Source: Discostella pseudostelligera | Lineage: Eukaryota > Bacillariophyta > Thalassiosirophyceae > Thalassiosirales > Thalassiosiraceae | Assembly: GCA_036940085.1 (NCBI GenBank) | Contig: JALLBK010000052.1 | Span: forward strand, 42,075-106,074 | Length of the DNA: 64,000 nt | Reading direction: 5' to 3' | Part shown: one piece after another, positions 10,241 to 21,477 of the stretch | Numbering within the stretch: position 1 is the stretch's first letter | Layout: every line of letters begins with the position of its first letter | Position numbers and translations under genes: made by a program | The notes under the pieces: model-generated | The model's input: only the letters and a program-made list of their open reading frames with translations | What the model was told of the DNA's origin: nothing | The model's database searches: none

Positions 10241-11800
10241 TTAATAAGCAGCCCCAGTGAAGATGAGTCCATCCGGAGGAGCAGCCCTTGCCCGTTGCTC
10301 TCGATCATGGCTCAACACTATGTTCAGTAATGCATCGTCACCAACGTGACAGTCGTCATCACCATGTTCTACTTCTGCACTAATATCAACTGCATCTCTA
10401 TTCGCTTCTCGCATCGCCGTAGCGACAAGAATGCGTACCATCCGTCGAAGGAATCGATCACCCACCAGTTCTATGCATATCGCTCGCCGGTGTTTCTGCG
10501 GTGCACTATCACCATCGCTGTGACCTGTCCATTCGACAAAATGAGCTCTTGCATGATGTAGTGTGCATAATGTTGTTTGACTCTTAACCTTGCCATAGGA
10601 TAGGGCGATATAATCGAGTTCCTTCCCCTCCAGTGCACGTAGCAAGGCATTCAATCGTTGCACCAAGACTATCGACGATAGTTTTTGTTGTCGTTTGATG
10701 GTATGATCATCCCTACTTTCTTCACCGGCTTCTTCATCTTCGTTCGAACTATCGTTACTTTCAGCAGTGCCAAAGTTGTTTACATCAATGAGATAGGCGT
10801 ACGCACGACACGAAGCGCCAAATGTCGGATGGAAAGCATCGTCGACGCATTCGACACTCCTGATGCACAGTGATGGAGAATTATCTCTCATATGATTAGC
10901 GACGTGATCATTTACGTTATCCTTCACAAACTGTTCGATACTTTTTCCATCCTTCGATGTCGGTGGCAGTCTCCATGTGCGTATTCGACATATTTGACCA
11001 ATGGCTGAAACGCCTGCATCTGTTCGTCCAGCAACTTTAATCTCGATTGGTCTTGCCTTGGTTGTCGTAGTTTCATTTCCATGCTGCTGCTCATGACCAA
11101 GAATAGGATCTAATATATCAACTAACATTCCTTGCACCGATGGTAGTTGCAATTGAGTAGCATTTCCTCCCTCGATGATGGAGTGTCTTTGATCTTCCCA
11201 TCCACAAAAGTCCTGACCACGATATGCGATGGTGAGTTTCAGATTGGTCCGATGTCCCTTCCTTCGTTTTCGTGGTTGTTGTTGCATTCTATTTTCATTC
11301 TTTGGAATTGAAGGAGGAGATATTTTGGGAGCAGAGACACTGACATAGAGTGGTGCAAACATATCAGCCCAACATTTATTACCGGTGATCGCTGTCACAT
11401 CATCATTCTCGGTAATTCGACAAAGGAGCGGTCGAGACGACCGTGATTCGTTGGTAACATCCTCTGGCAAATATAAATAATGTTGCACTATGCGAGATGC
11501 AGTCTCAAACACGAGCTTTGATGTTTTAGTAGAGTCAGCATTTTCGTAGTTGTTGCTAAATTCTTTCGATGATGACGATACAAGATTAGTAGTTGGGCGA
11601 GGCTGTACCTCACCAACAGTATCTTCGTCTTTAGACAAGTGTGAAGATGATAGTGTGTGCTGTTCATTGCCATTGCGACGACCGCGTGATGATGATGCGG
11701 AATGCGTTGACGGTACAAGGAAGGATGACACGCAGCGGTCAGATGGATAATTGATGCAAATGAAGATGATGTAGAGGTAGCGATGAAGATGAAGACGCAT
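10241..11800 (-). CDS. tRNA pseudouridine synthase, TruA/PUS family
   Basis: Single-exon gene of 519 residues. The TruA fold is seen in order: 'LTIAYRGQDFCGWEDQ' (~residue 190), the catalytic-Asp motif 'KVAGRTDAGVSAIGQ' (~260), 'FGASCRAYAYLIDV' (~340) and 'ELVGDRFLRRMVRILVATAM' (~460). The enzyme isomerises uridines to pseudouridine in tRNA (positions 38-40 in bacterial TruA; PUS1/PUS3 in eukaryotes). Length is about twice bacterial TruA because of low-complexity inserts and a ~190-residue N-terminal extension. The first 30 residues are hydrophobic and followed by 'CVSSFLVPS', similar to the signal peptide plus ASAF-type context used for diatom plastid import, so an organellar location is possible. 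The TruA assignment is secure; the exact target positions are not. Confidence 0.9.
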   Translation of the reverse strand: MRLHLHRYLYIIFICINYPSDRCVSSFLVPSTHSASSSRGRRNGNEQHTLSSSHLSKDEDTVGEVQPRPTTNLVSSSSKEFSNNYENADSTKTSKLVFETASRIVQHYLYLPEDVTNESRSSRPLLCRITENDDVTAITGNKCWADMFAPLYVSVSAPKISPPSIPKNENRMQQQPRKRRKGHRTNLKLTIAYRGQDFCGWEDQRHSIIEGGNATQLQLPSVQGMLVDILDPILGHEQQHGNETTTTKARPIEIKVAGRTDAGVSAIGQICRIRTWRLPPTSKDGKSIEQFVKDNVNDHVANHMRDNSPSLCIRSVECVDDAFHPTFGASCRAYAYLIDVNNFGTAESNDSSNEDEEAGEESRDDHTIKRQQKLSSIVLVQRLNALLRALEGKELDYIALSYGKVKSQTTLCTLHHARAHFVEWTGHSDGDSAPQKHRRAICIELVGDRFLRRMVRILVATAMREANRDAVDISAEVEHGDDDCHVGDDALLNIVLSHDREQRARAAPPDGLIFTGAAY

Positions 11801-12304
11801 CTACAGCCTCCGAAGTGCAATGCCGCTCAATGAAGCGATGCTAACAGGGACAATGATGCTCTTGATGAGGTAGGATACATACCAGTGATTGATTGAGCTG
11901 ATCGGTATGGTATCTAGGTAGGAGTGGTTCTTATTATCCTCCGCCTTCCGAGGAGAATCTTGAGCATCATATCATCTTCTCATGGTCATCCATCATCCGC
12001 GTCGGTGCCCGTAACCTAAAAGTACGTCACACTGTAGGTAGCTTCGTGTAGATAAGATATTATTATGAATTCCGATGTCCACTGACGTAAGCAAAGGGAG
12101 AACACGTACGCGCGGGCCAAATCCAAAAATGCCGGTCCAACAACCAATTCTCCCCCCCCCCCTCCCGCCCCTCCGCCATGGCCACCGACGACCGCAGTTA
12201 GAGTTTGAGCACATAGGAGTAGGAAGCGTGATATCGCATTTTCTATTATCAACTCTAACCCCTCCCAAGTCGTTGTATCAATAATCTACATTAAGAACAA
12301 AACA
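11801..12304. other. Divergent intergenic region with an 11-C tract
   Basis: Non-coding stretch between the TruA-type gene and the mitochondrial carrier. It contains a run of eleven C at 12152-12162 inside a C/T-rich tract ending near 12177, 130-150 bp before the carrier ATG. The small frames here are driven by base composition. Confidence 0.4.
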
Positions 12305-13598
12305 ATGCCCGAAAAGAAAAGCGGAATCGCCACTATCGCAGAGCCATTCGTCTGCGGTGGCTCAGCGGCGACGTTTGCCAGTGTGATCATCCACCCGATG
12401 GATCTAGCCAAGGCGAGTGACAACGTGTTATTGACTTATTCTATCTATTATGTTGGCATGGTCACTTTCACGCAAATAAGATGCAATTTATCACTGGAAT
12501 ATTCACTTACTCACATTCGCTCATATCACATGTACCATGTACTAACATTTACTATTTCATAACCATCACCACATCAAATAATAATCAGGTGCGCATGCAA
12601 CTCTACGGCCAACTAAATCCTGGCAAGCCCGTACCCGGCTTTGCCTCCATCCTATCCTCCCTCATTAAGAATGATGGTATCTCCTCCATATACAAGGGAG
12701 TCGATGCCGCCATCGGGCGGCAGTTAGTCTACGGCACTGCACGAATTGGACTGCATCGTGCCATCTCGGACAAATTAGTCGAAAGCAATGGTGGGAAACC
12801 CATCTCCTTCGGAATGAAAACACTGAGTGGCATGGCATCGGGAAGTATTGCCGTATGCATCGGTACACCGTTTGATATTGCACTGGTGCGATTACAATCG
12901 GACAGTATGGCACCATTGTCGGAACGCAAAAATTACAAAAATGTCTTTGATGCCTTGACACGTACGGCCAGTGAGGAGGGTGCCGTGGCATTGTACAAGG
13001 GCTTAGCACCAAATATATTGCGTGGTATGGCAATGAATGTGGGAATGTTGGCATGTTATGATCAAGCGAAGGAGATTGTGGCGAAATTGTTGGGTGATCC
13101 TATGGAGAAGGGACCAGCGTTGACTACGCAAATTGGGGCGTCGTGTGTTGCCGTAAGTCTGCTCCAATTATTTTGATTGTTTGGTTTTCGTCAAAGATAC
13201 CCTCGTACTGATGATTATGCTTCTATATCACTTGTGGAATTCAATAATTGACATTCCTCTTTACTTTCACAAACATGGCAACCTGGATGTTGTATCACTC
13301 AAACCCTCACACATGCATGACATATGATACGTAGGGATTCACCGCAGCTCTATTCAGTATGCCATTCGATCTTATTAAATCCCGATTAATGGCCCAAAAG
13401 CCGGATCCAACCACTGGGAAACTCCCCTACGCCGGCGTGGTAGACTGTACCGTCCAAATCTTCAAGAAGGAGGGACCCGTGGGCTTCTTCTCTGGATTTT
13501 CAGCCTACTATGGACGATGTGCACCGCATGCCATGATCATTTTACTTTCGATAGAGAGCATTACGAAGGGATATAGGAGCATCATGGGTCTGAATTAA
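12305..13598 (+). CDS. Mitochondrial carrier, oxoglutarate/malate type (SLC25 family)
   Basis: Three exons, 12305-12412, 12589-13152 and 13335-13598; 311 residues, close to the 314 of the human 2-oxoglutarate/malate carrier. All three tripartite-repeat signatures are present: 'HPMDLAKVRMQL', 'TPFDIALVRLQSD' and 'MPFDLIKSRLMAQ'. The second repeat, with 'YKNVFDALTRTASEEG', resembles the oxoglutarate carrier closely, so exchange of 2-oxoglutarate or another dicarboxylate for malate across the inner mitochondrial membrane is likely. The first intron (12413-12588) must start with GC rather than GT (AAG/GCGAGT) to join 'MDLAK' to 'VRMQL' in phase 0. The second intron (13153-13334) is GTAAGT...GTAG. 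A dicarboxylate carrier or UCP-like role is the main alternative. Confidence 0.92.
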
Positions 13599-13834
13599 TA
13601 CGTGAGTGAGATGGATGTGTAGTAGCAGTGTGAGTTTGGCGGATTGAGATTTTGCGGAACCTCCTTCATTGGATAGAGCATCATTGTTGAGCGGAAGATT
13701 TTGAGACGAATTTCGGGTATTTGTCCAAAAGTGTTAAGTTTGGAAGGGGGTTGACCATATCTGACATGACTTTAATACATGAACGTAAAAGTTGGATAAA
13801 GTACTGGATATGGGACACTATCGACTCTACAGTG

Positions 13835-15193
13835 TCATAATGCAGGCTTCTCAAAAACACCATGAACAAAGACTCGTTTGATCTTCTGCCCCGTCTTTCT
13901 ATTATGATTGAATACGGTACAATACCTCAACTCGACAGTTGAAAATCCCACAGACTCAAATATCTCTCTTACAGATTCCACGGAAAAGAATCTGGCAATT
14001 GTTCCCTCCCCTCGAACAAAGACGGGATCATTGGTAGAACATGCAGCCGACTTGCACGCCGCGGTTAAGTCAAATCGAAGCATTGGCATGTCATAGACTA
14101 AGAAAGTTTGAGAGCATTGCGTCAATCTACGATCAATTCTGCAAAACGAAAGAACCGCAAAACAAATTCACTCACGTCCATAATCGCGGAAGCAAACTTT
14201 CCCTCCTGGCCTCGTCACCAGGAAGACATTTCTCATGAAATGCTCTACTCTCGATGGCGTTACTGCACTCAGCACAAATACCAGTAACACAATGCCGACT
14301 ATACCTTCACCATCATGCATAACTGTGATACCACCGCCAAATGAAGTATTACTTAGTTCTATTTGGTCACAATGTGTATCAGACCTTCTGTTCGATGATA
14401 GCATTGTTGCACACGCCATAGTGATCTCTCGTACAAATAGACTAGTGTTGTTAGACTCCTCCTCGTTATCGTTGTTGCCATCGTTGCCAGTCAGGCTTGG
14501 ATCCGCAACAAATGCATCAAACAAGAAACTAGATTGTGAAATGCTATTGATTGCACGACGTGTAGTCTCCACTGCCACCAAACTAGAATCACATGCTAGT
14601 AGTATATTGCAATATTGATCCAGCACCACCTTATCTCCATCGTTACGACATTGTTGTTGTTTCATCAACATAATCTCTGAATATTGTTTGATAATCGGAA
14701 TGCAAGAACTGCCACTGCCACTACCAATCTCCAGAATTATCTTATCATCACCTTTCGTACTTCGTTGATCAACTTCTTGATACGACTCACTATGATTGTC
14801 ATCACTCCTATGTGGTGTTTCATCTAACAAATATCGCATTATGCACGGAAATGATTTCGTCAAATACCTCCGAGGTTTGTAAAAGTTCCCCGCCGAATGG
14901 TTCGTATGAAAGGCATTCCAGAAGTTCGCCTGCGATTGTGGTTGGAGTTTGTCATTGTCATCATCTGCACCAAAATTGCCGTTATACCCCTCGAATTTCG
15001 ATGAAGTGGATGATGCTACGATGTCAGCAGAATTATCCGTACCACAATACAGTAGCGATGATGATGGGTGACAATGCGACGATGACTTGTCCAACTGCTG
15101 CTGCTGCTGCTGCTGTGCGAGAGCTATGCAATCACGGGCATGTTCTTCAAATGAAAAATCCGAATCAAAGTATTGGACGTCGCTGCTATTCAT
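13835..15193 (-). CDS. METTL2/6/8-type tRNA 3-methylcytidine methyltransferase
   Basis: Exons 14176-15193 and 13835-14097, with a 78-bp intron (GTGAGT...TTAG); 426 residues. Family features in order: 'NFWNAFHTNHSAGNFYKPRR' with 'LTKSFPCI' (~90-120), the SAM-binding loop 'ILEIGSGSGSSCIPII' (~155), 'DAFVADPSL', and 'RPGGKVCFRDYG' joined across the intron to 'YDMPMLRF', then 'VRGEGTIARFFSVE' near the end. These match the METTL2/6/8 enzymes that make m3C at position 32 of tRNAs using S-adenosylmethionine. Ser/Asn-rich inserts and a seven-Gln tract (CTG repeat on the plus strand at 15095-15115) lengthen it. Which tRNAs are modified cannot be told. Confidence 0.9.
15095..15115 (+). repeat. CTG/CAG trinucleotide repeat (7 units) coding polyglutamine
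   Basis: Seven perfect CTG units, read as CAG on the minus strand, encode a glutamine run in the N-terminal part of the METTL-type methyltransferase. Such tracts often vary in length between strains. Confidence 0.85.
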
Positions 15194-15653
15194 GGCGCGT
15201 TGGGGGCTAATAATGCTACAATTCTAGGAGATCATGGCGGCCTGACGGCTGTCATGGTCAAGCTTCTTTTACGCGGCTGCGGGCTGCGGCTGCGCGCGGC
15301 TAGCTTGCGGCTGCACCGCTCTTTCGTCTGTCTGGCTGCAAAAGAAGACGCGACGTTCCCGCCAAAAAGCGCTGGCGAAAGATCCAGCGACTCGAGCCAT
15401 CTGCCAAATGCCAAAGATCCATTTCACTTGGGAATTAGTATCAGTTGGAGCTGCAGAAGAGTGCACCTTTGTTGGCTTTGATGGCAAAAAGAGCAACAAG
15501 TCGTCACTCAAGCTCAAAAATCAAGCACCAACAAACTCAACTCATCGTTGGTGTTGGTTGTTGTTGTTGTTGGTAGGCGGCGGCGGCGGCCGGCAACAAG
15601 AGCGGAAGGCACCAGCAAGCAGACCCAAAGATAGAGAGTAAGAGACAATCACC
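15194..15653. promoter_or_regulatory. Divergent promoter region with E2F-type box and GC-rich repeats
   Basis: A 460-bp region between the METTL-type gene (minus) and the transhydrogenase (plus). At 15356-15366 the sequence TTCCCGCCAAA is the reverse complement of TTTGGCGG, an E2F-type site. Between about 15270 and 15320 the heptamer GCGGCTG recurs several times in a GC-rich tract. No convincing coding frame is present. Confidence 0.4.
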
Positions 15654-18600
15654 ATGATTCGGCTGGCCTCCATCAAGAATGCCAACGCCGTCGGCGGATC
15701 GGGTCTACGCCAACTTTTCCCGCCGTCGTCGCCGTCGTCAACCTCAACGCTTCGATTGGCAGCAAGATCATTCTCCGCAAGTGCCAACAATGATGGTGAT
15801 AAAAGCGCCATCCGAGGTATTCCATATTCACAATTGACCGTGGGTGTGCCAAAGGAACGATATCCGTTGGAGAAGCGTGTCGCGGCGACACCAGAGGTGA
15901 GTTTTGAGCACCGTTGAGAACAAGTGATTTGTGATCATGATGATGTGTGTTTGCCCTTCCTGCTAGAGTATTTTCTCAGACATGCTGATGCACAATTTGC
16001 ATACCTATTATTTACTCATTTCATTGACCCCTACGCCTTCAACAATTCTCGAAAAAATGCACCCGGCAGTCTGTATCCAAACTCACCAAACCCGGATTCA
16101 GTGTCCTCATTGAGAAGGGTGCTGGTTCGTCATCTCACTTTTCGGATGCGGAATATGAAGCGGCGGGGGCTAAAGTTGTGGAAGCGGAGGAGGTGTGGAA
16201 GAAGTCGGATATTGTTATGAAGGCGAGTTCAGCTGCATGTGTGATGTAAAAAAATTCTTCCAACCAGTAATCGATATCTCACTTATGAACCACTGACCAC
16301 TGATTGCATTCCATATTTTTCACAGTTACGCCCACCAACAAAGGAAGAGGTCACCCAACTCGAACATCGCACCATCATTTCCTTCATCTATCCCGCACAA
16401 AACAAGGAATTGGTACAACAACTTCAGGATCAAAAGGCTACCGCATTTGCTATGGATTGCATCCCACGGACATTAAGTCGAGGTCAAACGTATGATGCGC
16501 TTAGTTCTCAGGCGAACATTACCGGATATAGGGCTGTGATTGAGGCTAGCAACGAGTTTGGACGGTTCTTCGCTGGACAAATGACTGCGGCTGGCAAGGT
16601 ACCACCTGCCAAAGTCCTAGTGGTGGGCACGGGAGTTGCCGGTCTTGCTGCCATCCAAACTGCCAAGAATATGGGAGCCATCGTTCGTGCGTTCGATGTC
16701 CGTCCAGTAACCAAAGAACAAGTCGAGGCTATGGGTGGTCAATTCCTCGAAGTCGACTACAAAGAGGATGGAAGTGGGGCGGGTGGGTATGCCAAGGAGA
16801 TGAGCAAGGAGTGGCATGCAGCAGCGGCAAGGATGCTCGCGAAGCAATGTGAGGAGGTGGATATTCTAATCACCACGGCGGCAATCCCCGGTAGGGCTGC
16901 ACCGCTTATGATAACGAAGGAAATGGTAGCAAAGATGAAATCGGGAAGCGTTACAGTCGATTTGGCTGCCGAGAGTGGAGGGAACATTGGAACTACAGTG
17001 AAAGATCAAAAGATTATTACAGAGAATGGAGTTACATGTCTTGGGTACACTGACTTGGCGAGTCGACTCCCAACGACGAGCAGTACATTGTACAGCAACA
17101 ACATTTCCAAGTTCTTGCTGTCCATGGGTCCACAAACGACGAAGGTGAAGGATTATCTATACATTGATCATGAGGATGATGCCGTGCGAGGTATGCTAAC
17201 TGTGGAGAAGGGAAAGTTAATGTGGCCAGCACCTCTGCCTCCGGCACCTGCACCAAAGAAAGAAACAAAGCCAGTTGAGCCTGTCGCTATTGACTACCGT
17301 CAACCGTATGTGGATGGTTCCAAGCAGGCCGGGTATTTGGGTGCGAGCTGTCTCCTTGTTGGATGCATCTCTCCCGATCCAGCATTTAGCGCAATGTTCA
17401 CCACTTTTGCACTGTCTAATGTTATTGGCGTCCAGGTCGTGCTTGGGGTTTCACACTCTCTTCACAGCCCCCTCATGGCCGTGACGAATGCAATTAGTGG
17501 CACAACAGCTCTTGGAGGAATGCATCTCTTGGCTCACAGCACATCTGCTCCAGTCACTGCACTCGCTGCAGTTGCTACGACATTGAGTACTGTCAACATA
17601 GTTGGTAAGTGTTACTATGTTGTTCGTCTTGACAAGTGTTAGGTATTATGCTGATAATATTCGCTGCATCTCTCCATCTCACAACAACAGGTGGATTCAT
17701 TGTTTCAAAGAAAATGCTCGACATGTTCAAACGACCCGACGATCCTCCGGAATATTATCATTTGTACGGCATCCCTGCCGCTGGAACCATGGCGTTTTAC
17801 ACCGCTGGTTCTATGAGCGGTCATGTGCCCGAAATCGACTCAGCTGCCGCCACACTATCTGGATTGCTATGCATTGGTGGTATTGGAGGCTTGGCATCTC
17901 AAAAGACTGCACGTCTTGGCGCAGCCTCTGGTCAAGCTGGGGTTGCTCTTGGTGTCGCGTCGACTCTGTAAGTGGTGCTACCAATGGCAATCGTTGTGTA
18001 TGTTACTTACTTCTCATCTCCTTACACTCGACCATCTTCTCACAACTTGCATCTGCTCAATTCAGTGGTCACCTTCATCCCGATTTTGCCACGACGGCTA
18101 AGATTGCTGGTCTCATGGGAATTGGTGGGATAGCAGGAAAATATATCGGAGACCGAGTCGAACCTACGTCTCTACCTCAAACTGTCGCCGCATTCCACTC
18201 CCTTGTTGGTATTGCCGCAAGTACTGCCGCCATTGGTGACTATGCAAATGCACCCGTTGCGGCTGAATTGGACAAGGTTCACCTGGCCAGTATTTACTTG
18301 GCAACTATTATCGGAAGTGTGACATGCACTGGATCACTAGTTGCATTTGGGAAGCTCGACGGTCGCCTTGGAAGTGCTCCCATGAACCACCCGGCTCGTG
18401 ATCAAATCAACATGGGCCTTGGTGCGGCAACATTGGGTGCGGGCGCTATTGTTATGGGTGGCCCTGAGGTTGGCACGGGACTTGCAGCGTTGGGAGGTGC
18501 TCTCGGTACGAGCGGATTGCTTGGCTGGCATATGACGGCCTCAATTGGCGGTGCAGATATGCCAGTTGTGATTACTGTTCTGAACTCGTACTCGGGCTGG

Positions 18601-19323
18601 GCACTCTGTGCTGAGGGGTTCATGCTCGACATGCCAATCTTGACTACTGTTGGAGCGTTGATCGGATGCAGTGGTGCAGCACTCACCAAGATTATGTGTG
18701 ATGCAATGAACCGGGATATTCTGAGTGTCATTCTTGGCGGTTACGGCACTAAATCCTCCGCTGGCGGAGAGGCAATGGTGTTCGAGGGAGAAGTAACTCA
18801 AACCAATGTCGATGACACCTGCAAGCTATTGATGGAAAGTGAGAGTGTGATAATCGTACCTGGATATGGACTTGCTGTTGCAAAGGGTCAATACCCCTTG
18901 AAAGAAATGGTGGACACGTTACGACAGGCAGGAAAGAAGGTAAGGTTCGCAATTCATCCCGTCGCTGGACGCATGCCTGGGCAGCTTAACGTTTTGCTTG
19001 CCGAGGCTGGAGTTCCGTATGATATCGTTGAGGAGCTTGAGGAGATCAACGATGATTTTGATGAAACTGATGTCAGTCTTGTTATCGGAGCAAACGATAC
19101 AGTCAATAGTGCTGCCGAGGATGATCCAAACTCTGAGATTGCGGGTATGCCCGTCCTTCGTGTGTGGAAGGCAAAGCAGGTCATTGTCATGAAGCGTAGT
19201 CTTGCAGCCGGATATGCGGGCGTTGAAAACCCTGTCTTTTTGAAGGACAATACTGATATGCTCCTCGGAGATGCAAAGGAAACATGCGAGAAGCTTGCAG
19301 CTGGGGTCAAGGCGCTGATGTAA
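15654..19323 (+). CDS. NNT: Proton-translocating NAD(P) transhydrogenase, fused alpha-beta, mitochondrial
   Basis: Five exons: 15654-15896, 16070-16222, 16326-17604, 17691-17967 and 18066-19323; 1,069 residues, near the 1,086 of human NNT. A Ser/Arg-rich presequence of about 50 residues suggests mitochondrial import. Domain I (NAD-binding) carries '[19 protein letters not shown]', 'SFIYPAQN', '[19 protein letters not shown]' and '[19 protein letters not shown]'. Domain II follows with many membrane helices. Domain III (NADP-binding) has '[15 protein letters not shown]', '[20 protein letters not shown]', '[20 protein letters not shown]' and '[18 protein letters not shown]'. It couples proton flow to hydride transfer from NADH to NADP+. 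The order is alpha then beta, as in animals. Intron 16223-16325 uses a GC donor (AAG/GCGAGT), required by the family reading 'DIVMK'-'LRPPTKEE'. The last 947 bp are duplicated downstream. Confidence 0.96.
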
Positions 19324-19931
19324 TAATGACGTGGATGAAATCCGATATCCCGTCGCATAATTTTAGTATTGACGATGATGCCAAGTGCCAAGTAGAACGT
19401 TTCTAAATCTAGTACTATTTGGTAGTTGACGAACTCTAACTCGAAATTAGGTGGGATGAAACGCCAACTAAGATATTTACTCCTATTCCTCCATCACCAT
19501 CAATCTACCATACTCCGTAATAGCATTATTCAACCCTTCCATCTCCATCGAATGATGCACTCAGCACTCAGCTACTCATTGATCATTGATACCTCGCTCT
19601 CTAGCTTGCTCCAACCAACCTGCCACCTGACACCTCCATCCTGCCACGTGAAAGTGGATTGAGTGGCATGGCGGGAAATTCCCGCCGAATTTCAATCCTC
19701 TTGACTCTTGACAGAGCGCTACTAATCAGCCCTGCTATGGTACTACCAAGCATAGAGGCAGCGTCCTCGTCCGAAACGGAAATGGGAGGATGTGGGCCTA
19801 AACGCCCGCCTGTCCATCACCACAATTGTGCATCTCTGATGTGGAGCGAGTTGAGTGCAGGAGTAGATAGGATAGGAGTTGTGTTGGCTTGGCGGGGAAT
19901 CGGCACTCTCCAACCAATACCTCACCTCGGC
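19324..19931. other. Intergenic stretch upstream of the GT32 gene
   Basis: About 600 bp holding the transhydrogenase 3' trailer and the GT32 upstream region. The GT32 frame is open from 19659, with an in-frame ATG at 19668, so part of this may be coding if the longer start is used. A near-palindrome GCGGGAAATTCCCGC at 19671-19685 surrounds an E2F-like TTCCCGCC. Confidence 0.4.
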
Positions 19932-21290
19932 ATGACGATGGTGAAGACGATCGGCAACAGTAACGGCAAGAGCCAACAACTTTGGTGGAGGTGGTGGTTG
20001 ATGATCGTACTCGTGGCTACGAATAGTGCTATCTTCACATATCGCGCGGGAAATCATGTCTTTTCATCACTCGACCATGGATCGCCTCCCTCCTCCTTCC
20101 TCGATGGATTCGTCCAAGACGATCGTCGGACCCTGAGGAGTGTACAGACCATTCAAAACGACGGGTTAGTTTGGTTTACGCCCAAACCCTCCAAGGCGAG
20201 AAAAATGGGGTATGAGGATGAGTGGCTCATGGCATGGAAGGACTTTCATTACAACCCCGATCAGGCAACTCGATGCGACCACACATCCGGATACACGCCC
20301 TACAACCACGAGGTCATATGCAACATACCCGCATACATTCCTGCACGGCATTTCGTAACTTCATCGCGTCAGCCCATGATTCCAAGGGTTATATTCCTCA
20401 CGTGGTTCGACCGTCGTCTTGGCAAGGCCCTGTTTACCTCGCTAATGACCTTGATCCATCACAATCCAACGTATGAATTCATCTTCTTTGACGACGAAGA
20501 TGTCGATCGTTTTGTCTGTGATAAGATGTCGCTGAGAGATGAGTGGGGAATACCAATGTTCTCAAGATTTAGGGCAGGGGCGATGCGGGCAGATACTTGG
20601 CGTCTTTTGATAATTCAACGGTATGGAGGTGTTTATGTCGATTCTGACATTTCGGCAATTGGACCTCTTCCCATATCTGAGGAAGATACGGCTGTATCGG
20701 GTGTAGGTTGCTGGGGACATCTTCCTGGACCTGTCGATCCAAAGGTTGGCAAGCCGGGTGGACTGTTTGAACATTGGGCGATGGCTTTCATGCCTCGTCA
20801 TCCATACATCACTAAATCTTTGGAAGTGTTGGCGGATAATTTGCGCCATCCTGAGTATCTGATGCGAACGGATACGATGGAAGGAAGAGCTGAGGATTCT
20901 ATTACGGTGCGCATCAGTGGACCGGGCATGTACCAGTGGACACTCCATGACATATTGAACAAATCAAAATGTGAAATGATTTCTGGGGCATTTTGTGAGG
21001 CCCTTCATTCGCCGGAAGAGCATTGTAAAGATATGACTACTTTCAGGTCTTATTTCCCAGAGGGTCTACGGCTGTTTAGGAGAGTGAACCTGAATGATAC
21101 GATAACTCACAAAATCTTCTACCCAGCGGGCCTCTGGGTGACGGAGACGGAGCGATTACATGTCACGGAAAGCCCGTTCTACGACGATCCGAGATCAATG
21201 ATGAGCAATGAAATGGATCCGACATTTTGCGATGCTGACGCCATTGAGATGAGAGTTAAGAATCGAGAACGGGTGTTTAAACACCCTTGA
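19932..21290 (+). CDS. GT32 family glycosyltransferase (OCH1-like), type II membrane protein, copy 1
   Basis: I chose the ATG at 19932, giving 452 residues with a short cytosolic N-terminus and a signal anchor (WWLMIVLVATNSAIFTY) near residue 20; an upstream in-frame ATG at 19668 would add 88 low-similarity residues. The lumenal domain has the GT32 signature: 'IPRVIFLTWFDRRLG' (~155), 'NPTYEFIFFDDEDVD', then 'RFRAGAMRADTWRLLIIQRY' leading to 'GGVYVDSDI' with the DxD metal/sugar-nucleotide site. Relatives are alpha-1,6-mannosyltransferase OCH1 and other DXD-sugar-binding enzymes of the Golgi. Donor and acceptor cannot be read from sequence. An identical second copy lies 4,660 bp downstream at 24592-25950. 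Confidence 0.88.
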   Translation: MTMVKTIGNSNGKSQQLWWRWWLMIVLVATNSAIFTYRAGNHVFSSLDHGSPPSSFLDGFVQDDRRTLRSVQTIQNDGLVWFTPKPSKARKMGYEDEWLMAWKDFHYNPDQATRCDHTSGYTPYNHEVICNIPAYIPARHFVTSSRQPMIPRVIFLTWFDRRLGKALFTSLMTLIHHNPTYEFIFFDDEDVDRFVCDKMSLRDEWGIPMFSRFRAGAMRADTWRLLIIQRYGGVYVDSDISAIGPLPISEEDTAVSGVGCWGHLPGPVDPKVGKPGGLFEHWAMAFMPRHPYITKSLEVLADNLRHPEYLMRTDTMEGRAEDSITVRISGPGMYQWTLHDILNKSKCEMISGAFCEALHSPEEHCKDMTTFRSYFPEGLRLFRRVNLNDTITHKIFYPAGLWVTETERLHVTESPFYDDPRSMMSNEMDPTFCDADAIEMRVKNRERVFKHP

Positions 21291-21477
21291 TAACACAAGA
21301 TTAGTTGCTGCTAATGTTCGCTATCATTCCAGATCTTCATCCCAACCCACACCATCAAGCTTTACCCGACCTTAATAGAGTAGTAACCATACACGACGAC
21401 CGCAGACTCTCTGGAAATGATCCTCAATTCTTAATACATATGCATCCTACCATCAGTTCCACTATTGACAGTTATTC

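Noticed and set aside
11993..12284. Overlapping Gly- or Pro-rich frames on both strands
   Set aside because: Produced by the C-rich tract at 12152-12177; no domain or splice support.
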